A model generated the notes under the pieces. The model ran no database searches. It saw nothing but the letters and a program-made list of their open reading frames with translations, and had not been told where the DNA came from. A DNA stretch of 30,740 nt, taken from positions 1 through 30,740 of the IMG/VR virus record IMGVR_UViG_3300035698_004447; one strand, 5' to 3'. The stretch comes from a virus. Below are positions 1-6,395 of this stretch, in pieces; within the stretch, counting starts at the first letter, position 1, and the number at the start of each line of letters is the position of its first letter. Both the position numbers and the translations under genes were made by a program.

Positions 1-2
1 AA

Positions 3-590
3 GAGATTGAGGTTCTTGCTGGAGATGTGCCAAAAGCGTGGTTGCAATATTTCAGACCTACTGGATATTCCATTATAAGTCCAGAGAGTAGTAGCAAGAT
101 GTTAGATGAACAGAGTGGGGAGTTAAAGAGTGGTTCACGAAAACAACAACCACAAAAAGATAATGTTTGGAATAGAGTCGGAGCGAAAATGAAATATACA
201 AAAGGCTGTGATGGAAGCAAGGGAGGAGCATCAAGATTCTTCTATTGTGCAAAAGCTAGTAAAAGCGAGAGGAACGTAGGGTGTGATAAACTGAATGAAA
301 AAAACGCTAGTCATGATGGTAGAGAAAAACACATTGAAAATGCATACCAAAGACACGATAATATCCAGAGAAACAACCACCCCACAGTAAAACCACTCAA
401 ACTAATGGAATATCTATGTACCCTAACCAAAACACCAACAGGAGGAATAGTGCTAGATCCTTTCATGGGATCAGGAACTACTGGAGTAGCTTGCAAGAAC
501 ACTAATAGAGATTTTATAGGTATAGAGATGGATGAGGAATATATAAAAATAGCAGAATCTAGAATAAATAATATAACAAAATTGGGATAG
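3..590 (+). CDS. DNA methyltransferase, beta class (N6-adenine or N4-cytosine), 5'-truncated by the window
   Basis: The frame is open from the first base, so the gene starts upstream. A GTG at 27 is only an internal in-frame codon. The visible part is the C-terminal half of a SAM-dependent amino-MTase. The middle has the SRFFYCAKASKSER segment common in phage and restriction-linked MTases. Near the end HPTVKP is followed by LDPFMGSGTTG, the SAM-binding motif I, and then FIGIEMDEEYIKIAESRI. Motif I lies C-terminal, so the catalytic DPPY motif should be upstream of the window, as in the beta class. It probably methylates phage DNA against host restriction. No restriction enzyme gene is next to it. 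Target base and recognition site cannot be read from this part. Confidence 0.93.
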   Translation, partial: EIEVLAGDVPKAWLQYFRPTGYSIISPESSSKMLDEQSGELKSGSRKQQPQKDNVWNRVGAKMKYTKGCDGSKGGASRFFYCAKASKSERNVGCDKLNEKNASHDGREKHIENAYQRHDNIQRNNHPTVKPLKLMEYLCTLTKTPTGGIVLDPFMGSGTTGVACKNTNRDFIGIEMDEEYIKIAESRINNITKLG

Positions 591-624
591 GGGTACTGGG
601 AATAATTTATTTAACATTGAAAGT

Positions 625-879
625 ATGAAAAAACTACTATTATTATCAACACTATGTATTTTACTAACTACTGGGTGTTTAACAAAGCCAGACAAAACTA
701 CTGACTTGCTAAAAAAGCAAGGATATACAGATATTGTTATCACTGGAATGGATATTTTGGGTTGTGGGGAGGATGATTTTTATAGAACTGGATTTAGTGC
801 AAAGAAGGGTGAAAATACTATAGACGGTACGGGGTGTGCAGGCTTTTTATTTAAAGGAGCTACAATTAGATTTAAATAA
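625..879 (+). CDS. Small phage lipoprotein (84 aa)
   Basis: The N-terminus is a lipoprotein signal peptide: MKK, a hydrophobic stretch, then the lipobox LTTGC at about residues 14-18, so Cys18 would be lipidated after cleavage by signal peptidase II. The mature part is about 66 residues with two further Cys residues (GCGEDDFYRTGF and GTGCAGF) and ends GATIRFK. This pattern recalls a small conserved phage lipoprotein of unknown role found in many tailed phages. Superinfection exclusion is one possibility for an infection-expressed lipoprotein, but nothing here proves it. There is a weak purine stretch (GAAAG) just before the start. It stands 34 bases after the methyltransferase. Confidence 0.8.
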   Translation: MKKLLLLSTLCILLTTGCLTKPDKTTDLLKKQGYTDIVITGMDILGCGEDDFYRTGFSAKKGENTIDGTGCAGFLFKGATIRFK

Positions 880-880
880 T

Positions 881-937
881 ATGACAACCCCAATGAGAGA
901 AGAAGTTATAAAAATAAGTAAAAAATATTTAAACTAA
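881..937 (+). CDS. Possible 18-aa ORF
   Basis: An ATG follows the lipoprotein stop by two bases and opens an 18-codon frame (MTTPMREEVIKISKKYLN) ending three bases before the next gene. It fills the gap exactly, and its start context (AATAATATG) is the same as for larger genes here. It is too short to support on coding evidence alone. Confidence 0.25.
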   Translation: MTTPMREEVIKISKKYLN

Positions 938-940
938 TAT

Positions 941-1219
941 ATGATAAATTTTAAAAAAGACATTGATAAACTAGCAATGACTGTGCTTGAAAATTCAGGA
1001 GTATATAGAGAGTATAGTGAAACAGACCTAGAGAATGCATTACTTATCTTAATGGAAGTATTTACAGCTAAACTATTCGACCATCATAAAGACAAATTAA
1101 CCCAGGAGCAACTAGAGATTCTATGTAAGGAGGCAGGAACAAGCCTAAGACAAACAATGATATTATTTACAGGTATTGATATGCATGAAGTAGTTAAAAA
1201 AAAATGGAGAAAGATTTAA
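941..1219 (+). CDS. Hypothetical protein (92 aa), helical
   Basis: I do not recognise this protein. It looks mostly alpha-helical and soluble, with alternating charged and hydrophobic residues (DLENALLILMEVFTAKLFDH) and no signal peptide, membrane segment or Cys pair. The start follows TAATAT without an SD. The last codons overlap a 20-codon frame at 1204. It belongs to the run of very small genes at 0.9-2.5 kb. Confidence 0.6.
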   Translation: MINFKKDIDKLAMTVLENSGVYREYSETDLENALLILMEVFTAKLFDHHKDKLTQEQLEILCKEAGTSLRQTMILFTGIDMHEVVKKKWRKI

Positions 1220-1266
1220 ACGTTCCAGCAGATCATTGTATTGTAGATAGAGAATTTATTAAATAA
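1204..1266 (+). CDS. Possible 20-aa ORF overlapping the previous gene
   Basis: The frame MEKDLNVPADHCIVDREFIK starts inside the last codons of the 92-aa gene and stops 12 bases before the next gene. The tight nesting fits this region, but length and composition give no independent support. Confidence 0.25.
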   Translation: MEKDLNVPADHCIVDREFIK

Positions 1267-1278
1267 TATATAAGCAAT

Positions 1279-1551
1279 ATGAAATCAACTGAACATATAC
1301 AATGTGAAATAGACGAATTAGATTTTGTGACACCTATATTCTCAGTAGTTAAGATAGGACTAGAAATACTATTAAATATAAGAGATGAAATAAAGCGAGG
1401 TAACGATATGAAAGAATCAGACCAAATAGAAGAAATAATAGAAAACGAAATAACAGAAGACGATTATCAATATACAGAGAAAGGACCTGATGGTGAAGAA
1501 ATAGTAAAAGATATTATAAACAATATACTAAAGGACGACAAGCTAATATAA
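1279..1551 (+). CDS. Hypothetical acidic protein (90 aa)
   Basis: Not recognised. The N-terminal 35 residues are mixed. From about residue 38 the protein is strongly acidic (SDQIEEIIENEITEDD) and ends in a helical segment. There are no membrane segments. The start context is GCAATATG with no SD. Its size and acidity resemble small early phage proteins, but no function can be assigned. Confidence 0.55.
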   Translation: MKSTEHIQCEIDELDFVTPIFSVVKIGLEILLNIRDEIKRGNDMKESDQIEEIIENEITEDDYQYTEKGPDGEEIVKDIINNILKDDKLI

Positions 1552-1569
1552 ACTAATAACTATATTAAT

Positions 1570-1722
1570 ATGGAAACAGTAAGATTTTATTTCGCACTAT
1601 TACCAGAAGGAGAAGAGCAAGCAACCGTAAAGGAACCTAATGTATATTATTGTGAAGAGTGCTATGCTAAAGGACTAGAAGAAGAAAAAGATGCAATGGG
1701 TCTAAATGATAATAATACTTAA
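1570..1722 (+). CDS. Hypothetical small protein with CxxC (50 aa)
   Basis: A 50-codon frame starts in the usual AT context (TTAATATGG). It carries one CEEC pair (residues 28-31 of VYYCEECYAKG) in a Tyr/Glu-rich setting. That is half of a zinc ribbon, so metal binding would need a dimer or partner. The next ATG follows its stop by five bases. The even spacing with neighbours supports it as a real gene. Confidence 0.45.
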   Translation: METVRFYFALLPEGEEQATVKEPNVYYCEECYAKGLEEEKDAMGLNDNNT

Positions 1723-1727
1723 ATACT

Positions 1728-1889
1728 ATGATTGGTGCAACAGCTTATGAATTTCAATATAGAGAATATTGTTTAAGTATACTTAGACCAGGTATGACAT
1801 TTGGTATACTAAAAGCAAGAGGATTAATATACTTCATAAAGGAAGTCAGCATAATTCGTTTTTACATTGATAAAACTTATAACATATGA
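1728..1889 (+). CDS. Hypothetical small protein (53 aa)
   Basis: An ATG in AAATACTATG context opens a 53-codon frame whose TGA overlaps the next ATG (ATATGA). It is aromatic and basic (EFQYREYCLSILRPGMTF, then RGLIYFIKEVSIIRFYIDK). It is not hydrophobic enough for a clear membrane segment. No family is recognised. Confidence 0.4.
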   Translation: MIGATAYEFQYREYCLSILRPGMTFGILKARGLIYFIKEVSIIRFYIDKTYNI

Positions 1890-2032
1890 TAGAAACTCCA
1901 TATACAATAGAAAAAGACATAGAAGAGAAAGAGCTAATGATAAAGATTCTAACTATAATAGAAAATGATTTAATATCTGAGGAGATAAAGTTTCTAAAAA
2001 CTCAAGTAACACATCTAAGAACAAAACTATGA
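1886..2032 (+). CDS. Hypothetical small helical protein (48 aa)
   Basis: The start overlaps the previous stop (ATGA), and its own TGA overlaps the next ATG, so translational coupling is likely on both sides. The sequence is a single charged, probably coiled helix (KDIEEKELMIKILTIIEND and EEIKFLKTQVTHLRTKL). No function can be assigned. Confidence 0.45.
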   Translation: MIETPYTIEKDIEEKELMIKILTIIENDLISEEIKFLKTQVTHLRTKL

Positions 2033-2289
2033 TAAATAAAAAACTAAAAGAGTTTGATGAGTTATTTGTAACTGGTGTAGGTGGGTGTACTATACATAAG
2101 GATAAAGATATAAATCCATGTGAAACAAAAGTACTAATAACAGGATTCCTCAAACAAGCCCTAGAAGAACAAAAACAAGAGTTTATAGAAATGCTAGATG
2201 GTAATATAATAAAAGGACAAGTTCCTGGATACGAAGCAGGACATAACCAAGCCTTAACCAACATAATAGAACAGCTAAATGAAACATAA
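2029..2289 (+). CDS. Hypothetical protein (86 aa)
   Basis: It starts at an ATGA overlap with the preceding gene. The N-terminal KLKEFDELFVTGVGG segment and the C-terminal AGHNQALTNIIEQL helix look like a small soluble helical phage protein. Both ends overlap neighbouring genes, which supports the frame. The opposite-strand frame over the same bases is a shadow. Confidence 0.55.
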   Translation: MINKKLKEFDELFVTGVGGCTIHKDKDINPCETKVLITGFLKQALEEQKQEFIEMLDGNIIKGQVPGYEAGHNQALTNIIEQLNET

Positions 2290-2515
2290 ATACTACAAAA
2301 CTAAATGCAGAGATAAAAATGGTAGAATGATACGTACTGAAGATACTTGTAGAACATTTGATAAAACTGGTAAGGAATGGATAGGCAAAATAGAATATCT
2401 AAAATCAGATGCAATACATAGAGACGGACTAAACTATGCCTACATATTTATAACTAACTGGAGAACATTCTTACATACTTATTGGACACATAAACTAGAG
2501 ATAATTAATAGGTAA
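2279..2515 (+). CDS. Hypothetical protein (78 aa)
   Basis: It overlaps the previous gene by 11 bases. The start is rich in Lys, Arg and Cys (MKHKYYKTKCRDKNGRM). The remainder is Trp/Tyr-rich (ITNWRTFLHTYWTHKLEI). No motif is recognised. It is the last gene before the promoter-containing gap at 2516-2633, so it probably ends the first small-gene operon. Confidence 0.5.
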   Translation: MKHKYYKTKCRDKNGRMIRTEDTCRTFDKTGKEWIGKIEYLKSDAIHRDGLNYAYIFITNWRTFLHTYWTHKLEIINR

Positions 2516-2522
2516 TAACAAC

Positions 2523-2551
2523 TTGACGTAAAGAATAAATAACAATATAAT
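2523..2551 (+). promoter_or_regulatory. Predicted sigma70-type promoter
   Basis: TTGACG at 2523-2528 and TATAAT at 2546-2551 are separated by exactly 17 bases. It lies in a 118-base gap between genes and points at the zinc-finger gene starting at 2634. The start site would be near 2558, leaving a leader of about 75 bases. The gap also holds a 4-codon frame at 2583 (MKRY) that I do not call a gene. Confidence 0.7.
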
Positions 2552-2633
2552 ATAACTAAATTAAACTCAATAAAAACAATACTATGAAAAGATACTAACA
2601 ATATACTACACCTAACTTATTATAATTAATACC

Positions 2634-2909
2634 ATGCTTATGTCAACTAAACGTACAAGAACAATTAAACTTAGGGTCAATCAGATATTTGGATTACTAT
2701 ACCTAACTAAATTAAGAAAGTATATAAGAGGACAATTTTGTGAAAGGTGTGGAAGATGCATTGGGTTAGGATTTGTATATAAACGAGCTTTTAAATGGAG
2801 AGGATTTAATATTTGTAAATCATGTTTAGAAGATAAAATGGATGGAAAAAGAAATAAGATTGACTTAGAAGATATGCTAGAGAATAAAATCAATTTAATA
2901 AATAAGTAA
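2634..2909 (+). CDS. Small zinc-ribbon protein (91 aa)
   Basis: The basic N-terminus (residues 1-33) is followed by CERCGRC at about residues 36-42 and CKSC at 61-64, a four-Cys zinc ribbon, then a charged tail. A start at the second Met (2640) is also possible. Such small treble-clef or ribbon proteins in phages usually bind nucleic acid or host proteins, but the partner is unknown. It is the first gene after the promoter at 2523. Confidence 0.65.
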   Translation: MLMSTKRTRTIKLRVNQIFGLLYLTKLRKYIRGQFCERCGRCIGLGFVYKRAFKWRGFNICKSCLEDKMDGKRNKIDLEDMLENKINLINK

Positions 2910-2912
2910 AAT

Positions 2913-3320
2913 ATGGAGAAATTAATTTATACAGTCATAGTTTTTGCTGTTATATGTGCTGTCGCTATACATAGTATAATGTATAACCCTGAACCAATAA
3001 TAATAGAAAAAGAAATCATAATTGAGAAGGTTGTAGAAGTTGAGAAAAACGTGTATAATAAATGCGAAGTGTGTGAAGTATGCAAAGAGCCACAGATGTG
3101 CAAAATACAATCATTTACATATCAAGCAATAACAGATAAATTTAGCATTGATGGTGAACAAGAATTAAAGAAAGGTGATTTATTCTTTCTAAAAGGAGGA
3201 GGGTTTAATTTTGGACAGAACAAATTTTGTAAAGAACCAAGCTCTGAGTTTTTTGAAGAATATAACTGCTTCGAGTATGATGTGATACTAAACGATAAAT
3301 TATTTAAAGTAATAAGATAG
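2913..3320 (+). CDS. Single-pass membrane protein with Cys-rich stalk (135 aa)
   Basis: Residues 4-23 (IYTVIVFAVICAVAIHSIMY) form one hydrophobic membrane segment. A charged beta or coiled stalk (EKEIIIEKVVEVEK) follows, then CEVCEVCKEPQMC at about residues 51-63, and a C-terminal domain of about 70 residues. The topology suggests an anchored protein with its domain outside or in the cytoplasm; orientation cannot be decided. The spacing of the Cys cluster could bind a metal or form disulfides. Function unknown. Confidence 0.65.
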   Translation: MEKLIYTVIVFAVICAVAIHSIMYNPEPIIIEKEIIIEKVVEVEKNVYNKCEVCEVCKEPQMCKIQSFTYQAITDKFSIDGEQELKKGDLFFLKGGGFNFGQNKFCKEPSSEFFEEYNCFEYDVILNDKLFKVIR

Positions 3321-3321
3321 T

Positions 3322-4176
3322 ATGAGAAAAGTAATAATACTACAAGGACTTCCTGCTAGTGGTAAATCCACATGGGCAAAGGAACTTGTAAAAAAAGATA
3401 AGAGCTATAAGAGAATAAACAAAGATGACCTAAGAGCAATGATAGATAATAGTAAATGGTCTAAAGAAAATGAACGTAATATAATAGCTGTTAGAGATAC
3501 ATTAATTATGCAAACATTAGAAGCAGGATATAATGTAATAGTAGATGATACTAATTTTGGTAAGCATGTGCAAGATATAAAAAACCATTTATTTAGAATG
3601 GATAATGTAATGATTGAGTTACAAGTATTTGATACTCCTGTATGGACTTGTATTGAACGAGACGCTAAACGTGATAACCCAGTAGGCAAAAAAGTTATAT
3701 GGGATATACATGCAAGATACCTAAGAGATAATAAACCTAAAGGAGAATTTATTTCAAAGAAAGGAATACCTAATTCTATTATATGTGACATAGATGGTAC
3801 ACTTGCCCATATGGACAAAAGAAGTCCATTCCAGTATGATAAAGTAGGAACAGATATATGTGATGTAGTAGTAGTTGATATAATACAGAAATATTTTAAA
3901 AGTGGATTTAATATAATTCTATGCAGTGGACGTGAAGATGTGTGCAAAGAAGAAACAGTACAATGGTTAGAAGATAACCTTATATCATATGATGAGCTAT
4001 ATATGCGTAAAGCAGGAGACAATAGACCTGACTACGATGTGAAGAAAGAAATCTATGAAAAATATATAAAGAATTATAACAGGATATTTATGTGCCTAGA
4101 CGATAGAGACCAAGTGGTCAATCTATGGAGAGAACTAGGACTTAAATGCCTCCAATGTGAATATGGGAACTTTTAA
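3322..4176 (+). CDS. pseT: Polynucleotide 5'-kinase/3'-phosphatase (T4 Pnk-like)
   Basis: The two-domain layout and length (284 aa) match T4 Pnk (about 301 aa). The N-terminal kinase has the P-loop GLPASGKS at residues 9-16 and KDDLR at about 34-38. The C-terminal half is a HAD phosphatase with ICDIDGT, whose Asp156 and Asp158 correspond to the nucleophile pair of T4 Pnk, then CSGRED and a late CLDDRDQVV acidic motif. The enzyme phosphorylates 5'-OH and removes 3'-phosphate or 2',3'-cyclic phosphate ends, healing broken nucleic acid before ligation. In T4 this counters host anticodon nucleases. No RNA or DNA ligase gene lies in this window, so the sealing partner must be elsewhere. It is followed after 9 bases by a metallophosphatase. 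Confidence 0.92.
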   Translation: MRKVIILQGLPASGKSTWAKELVKKDKSYKRINKDDLRAMIDNSKWSKENERNIIAVRDTLIMQTLEAGYNVIVDDTNFGKHVQDIKNHLFRMDNVMIELQVFDTPVWTCIERDAKRDNPVGKKVIWDIHARYLRDNKPKGEFISKKGIPNSIICDIDGTLAHMDKRSPFQYDKVGTDICDVVVVDIIQKYFKSGFNIILCSGREDVCKEETVQWLEDNLISYDELYMRKAGDNRPDYDVKKEIYEKYIKNYNRIFMCLDDRDQVVNLWRELGLKCLQCEYGNF

Positions 4177-4185
4177 AATAACAAT

Positions 4186-4866
4186 ATGAAAACATTCGTA
4201 ATAGGAGATATGCACGGTGGTTATAAATCATTAATGCAATGTTTAGATAGAAGCAAGTTTGACTATAAAAAGGATAAGCTTATTTGTCTTGGGGATACTT
4301 GTGATAGTTGGCCTGATACTACAGAATGTTTTGAGGAACTATTAAAAATAAAGAATTTAATATATGTATTAGGCAATCATGATATATGGTTACTTAATTG
4401 GTTAACTGTTGGTGCTACCCCGTCTATATGGACTATGCAAGGCGGACAAGCAACTATTGATTCATATATTGCTAATGCAGAATTAAAAACATGGAAGAAG
4501 CATCGTGAGTTTTTGGAGAAATGCCCCTATTATTATATAGATGAAAAGAATAATTGTTTTGTTCATGGGGGAGTATCACAGAAAGGAATCTCCATTGATG
4601 AATGTGATACTGATTTTCTAACATGGGATAGAGACTTATGGGACAACAGACATAACTTAAAACCTTTAATAGAGTTCAATGAAATATATGTAGGGCATAC
4701 AAGCATCTGGGAGTTGAGTAAATTTCCTGCAAACTATGCAAATGTATGGTTCGTTGATACTGGAGGAGGATGGGAAGGAAAGCTTAGTATAATGAACATA
4801 GATACTAAGGAAGTATTTCAATCTGATATAGTAGCAGGACTATACCCAAATAATAGAGGACGATAA
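4186..4866 (+). CDS. Calcineurin-like metallophosphatase (lambda-PP type Ser/Thr phosphatase)
   Basis: All metal-site motifs are present in order: GDMHG (Asp8, His10), GDTCD (Asp37, Asp40), GNHD (Asn64, His65, Asp66), HGG (His127) and GHT (His171). The order and the 226-aa length match the lambda phosphatase/PrpA group, which uses two Mn or Fe/Zn ions to hydrolyse phosphomonoesters on proteins or small molecules. It follows the Pnk-like gene by nine bases and lacks an SD. The pair may form one nucleic-acid-end or signalling module, but the substrate (protein phosphate, 2',3'-cyclic phosphate or nucleotide) cannot be decided from motifs. Confidence 0.88.
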   Translation: MKTFVIGDMHGGYKSLMQCLDRSKFDYKKDKLICLGDTCDSWPDTTECFEELLKIKNLIYVLGNHDIWLLNWLTVGATPSIWTMQGGQATIDSYIANAELKTWKKHREFLEKCPYYYIDEKNNCFVHGGVSQKGISIDECDTDFLTWDRDLWDNRHNLKPLIEFNEIYVGHTSIWELSKFPANYANVWFVDTGGGWEGKLSIMNIDTKEVFQSDIVAGLYPNNRGR

Positions 4867-4876
4867 TAATAAAAAT

Positions 4877-5059
4877 ATGGATAAATTAATTTACACCGTA
4901 CGAACAGTATGCAAAAACTGTGGAACAAAACAAACAGTTAAAATACCAAAGGGAAGTACAATCACTTATTCACTAGGGTTTCTTAAATGTAAGAAATGCA
5001 ACTGCAACGAATTAAGTGAAAAAATAAGCGGATATAATATAGTAGAAAAAACATTATGA
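4877..5059 (+). CDS. Zinc-ribbon protein (60 aa)
   Basis: CKNCG at residues 12-16 and CKKCNC at about 38-43, separated by a beta-type stretch, make a compact four-Cys zinc ribbon that fills most of the protein. The stop overlaps the next ATG (ATGA). No partner is known. It is one of several such small ribbons here. Confidence 0.6.
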   Translation: MDKLIYTVRTVCKNCGTKQTVKIPKGSTITYSLGFLKCKKCNCNELSEKISGYNIVEKTL

Positions 5060-5211
5060 TAAAAGTAAAAAATATATACTACGATGATTTCGATGAAAAT
5101 GGAACTGGGTTATATATTGAACTTGAAAATGGTACAGTATATAGACATCAAACAAGTGACCCAATGATACCTTTTGAAAGAGTATCTAACATAATATTAC
5201 ATAATAAATAG
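5056..5211 (+). CDS. Hypothetical small protein (51 aa)
   Basis: It starts in an ATGA overlap with the zinc-ribbon gene. The acidic beta-rich sequence (YYDDFDENGTGLYIELENG, then VYRHQTSDPMIPFERV) looks like a small single-domain fold. No family recognised. It is the last gene before the block with clear SD sequences. Confidence 0.45.
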   Translation: MIKVKNIYYDDFDENGTGLYIELENGTVYRHQTSDPMIPFERVSNIILHNK

Positions 5212-5236
5212 TTCATTACAATAAGGAGATTTCATT

Positions 5237-5530
5237 ATGAGAGTTTTTATAAGTGGTAATTCTACACATACAAGAGAGCAATTTCAAAAGTGTGTAGACA
5301 ATATCGAGCGTGAAGGTAATGTAGCAGTTAATCCATATGAGATTAATGAGGTACTACAAAATAAACTATTACGTGACCCTACATGGGATGAAGGAGTAAT
5401 GGTGTGTTTACATCATCTAAGTAAATGTAAGGCGATGATTGTGCTTCCAGACTGGCAGACAAGCAATACTGCATACATCTATCAACTGTTCGCAACGAAA
5501 CTAAAAATAAAAATACACTATCTAAATTAG
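5237..5530 (+). CDS. DUF4406 / nucleoside 2-deoxyribosyltransferase-like protein (97 aa)
   Basis: The N-terminus RVFISGNSTHTREQF and the C-terminal KAMIVLPDWQTSNTAYIYQLFA follow the pattern of the small DUF4406 family common in phages. The family has the Rossmann-like fold of nucleoside 2-deoxyribosyltransferases, with the conserved LPDW..S loop near the active site. A role in nucleotide salvage or base exchange is plausible but unproven for this family. The start is set by a strong SD, AAGGAG at 5223-5228 with an 8-base spacer. That is rare in this window and marks the beginning of an SD-using block. Confidence 0.75.
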   Translation: MRVFISGNSTHTREQFQKCVDNIEREGNVAVNPYEINEVLQNKLLRDPTWDEGVMVCLHHLSKCKAMIVLPDWQTSNTAYIYQLFATKLKIKIHYLN

Positions 5531-5537
5531 GAGTGAG

Positions 5538-5705
5538 ATGAGAACATTAATGATTGACTCAGAAACAGGTGTCATATATGGATGCATGTTAAGTGGAAGA
5601 GAATGGTGTAGATGTTGTGGGGCATATAGTAACCCTACCAAATGTCCATATACTAAGTTTATATACGAGAAGAAAAAGAAAGAGTTTGACGATGGTAAAA
5701 GATAA
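5538..5705 (+). CDS. Small Cys-rich protein (55 aa)
   Basis: The SD AGGAG overlaps the previous stop codon (5529-5533), with a 4-base spacer. The 55-residue product has CRCCG at about residues 24-28 and a later Cys in NPTKCPYTKF, so it may bind zinc, and a Lys-rich C-terminus. Its last 14 bases overlap the HNH gene. An HNH reading frame extended upstream to a GTG at 5593 would cover this gene, so I prefer the shorter HNH start. Confidence 0.55.
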   Translation: MRTLMIDSETGVIYGCMLSGREWCRCCGAYSNPTKCPYTKFIYEKKKKEFDDGKR

Positions 5706-6024
5706 CTGTTGTCAGAAATGCGGTAGAGATGCAGACCATCTTGAAGAGTTCACTACACGTAAAGGCAAGCTAGTAAAAAATTACTTAGCAGGTCACCACG
5801 TTTTTCCAAAAGAATATTTTGGTAAGAAAGATAATAATACTATTGCTACATTATGTAATAGTTGCCACATAAAACTGCATAGCACATTAATTCATGCATT
5901 ACGCAAAGACATAAGACGAATAGGTATAAATACTATTTGTCAGTTATTCGGATACTATGGGTTAGATTATATGGTAAAATATTTTCGTAAATTCACAAAT
6001 GATTTTATTAAAAAAGGAAAATAA
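5692..6024 (+). CDS. HNH endonuclease (110 aa)
   Basis: The ATG at 5692 opens MVKDNCCQKCGRDADHLEE. A CxxC pair, the HHVFP double His, a central Asn (DNNTIATLCNSCHIKLHS) and a second CxxC make a compact HNH/beta-beta-alpha-metal nuclease. Phage genes of this type are often free-standing homing endonucleases or small nickases. The frame stays open upstream to a GTG at 5593, but those residues look like out-of-frame translation of the 55-aa gene. A weak purine stretch (AAAGAG) precedes the start. It sits inside the SD-using block, which may have travelled with it. Confidence 0.8.
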   Translation: MVKDNCCQKCGRDADHLEEFTTRKGKLVKNYLAGHHVFPKEYFGKKDNNTIATLCNSCHIKLHSTLIHALRKDIRRIGINTICQLFGYYGLDYMVKYFRKFTNDFIKKGK

Positions 6025-6025
6025 A

Positions 6026-6235
6026 ATGGAAGCAAAATGTAGTATCATGGTATGTGGATTATGTGGTAGCGTATATGGATGTGAGGAAAAAATAACTAAA
6101 GTATACACTATAACACGTAGATGTATCTGTTGTTCATTTATTGATAAATGCATTGCGGAAGGACCGGAATATACTTATCTTAATTTAACTAGTCATTGTA
6201 TAGATTGTATGGATCATGAATATAATGAAGTCTAA
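6026..6235 (+). CDS. Cys-rich zinc-binding protein (69 aa)
   Basis: The start at 6026 has a good SD (AAGGA at 6014-6018, 7-base spacer). An upstream in-frame ATG at 5999 lies inside the HNH gene and lacks one. The protein has CGLCG, CICC and CIDC motifs plus other Cys residues, enough for two zinc sites. It overlaps nothing and is followed by a hairpin, so it closes the block. Confidence 0.6.
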   Translation: MEAKCSIMVCGLCGSVYGCEEKITKVYTITRRCICCSFIDKCIAEGPEYTYLNLTSHCIDCMDHEYNEV

Positions 6236-6282
6236 GCAACCAAAGGAGTGATGTTGTAATAAAAGCTTCTCCACAATTTTGC

Positions 6283-6315
6283 TAGGATTATTAATTTAAT
6301 CCTAGTGAATTTTTA
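6283..6315 (+). terminator. Predicted intrinsic terminator
   Basis: A perfect 9-bp inverted repeat CTAGGATTA / TAATCCTAG (6283-6291 and 6298-6306) with a 6-base loop is followed after four bases by a run of five T (6311-6315). The stem is AT-rich, so termination may be partial. It sits in the 160-base gap between the Cys-rich gene and a new promoter, as a terminator should. Confidence 0.7.
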
Positions 6316-6320
6316 GCTAT

Positions 6321-6349
6321 TGTCCAATCATATATAATATTATATAATA
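6321..6349 (+). promoter_or_regulatory. Predicted sigma70-type promoter
   Basis: TTGTCC at 6321-6326 and TATAAT at 6344-6349 have a 17-base spacer. The -35 is directly preceded by TTAGCTA, the same bases found before the promoter at 14946. A second TATAAT at 6334 is too close to the -35 to pair with it. It lies directly downstream of the terminator and drives the genes from 6396. Confidence 0.72.
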
Positions 6350-6370
6350 TAATAAAGGATGTAAAAATAA

Positions 6371-6392
6371 TGTATCTAATTATTTAGATATA
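6371..6392 (+). promoter_or_regulatory. Leader hairpin / operator-like palindrome before the P-loop gene
   Basis: TATCTAA (6373-6379) and TTAGATA (6384-6390) pair perfectly around TTAT. One G-U and one U-A pair extend the stem to nine pairs. It lies between the predicted start site (about 6356) and the ATG at 6396, ending three bases before that ATG. It could mask the start or be a repressor site. Confidence 0.4.
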
Positions 6393-6395
6393 CAA

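Noticed and set aside
3405-4022. 205-codon minus-strand frame
   Set aside because: It lies inside the well-supported Pnk-like gene and its product is Ser/Thr/Leu-rich without motifs.
5593-5691. N-terminal extension of the HNH gene from a GTG
   Set aside because: The extension is an out-of-frame reading of the Cys-rich 55-aa gene, which has its own SD. The HNH protein is complete from 5692.
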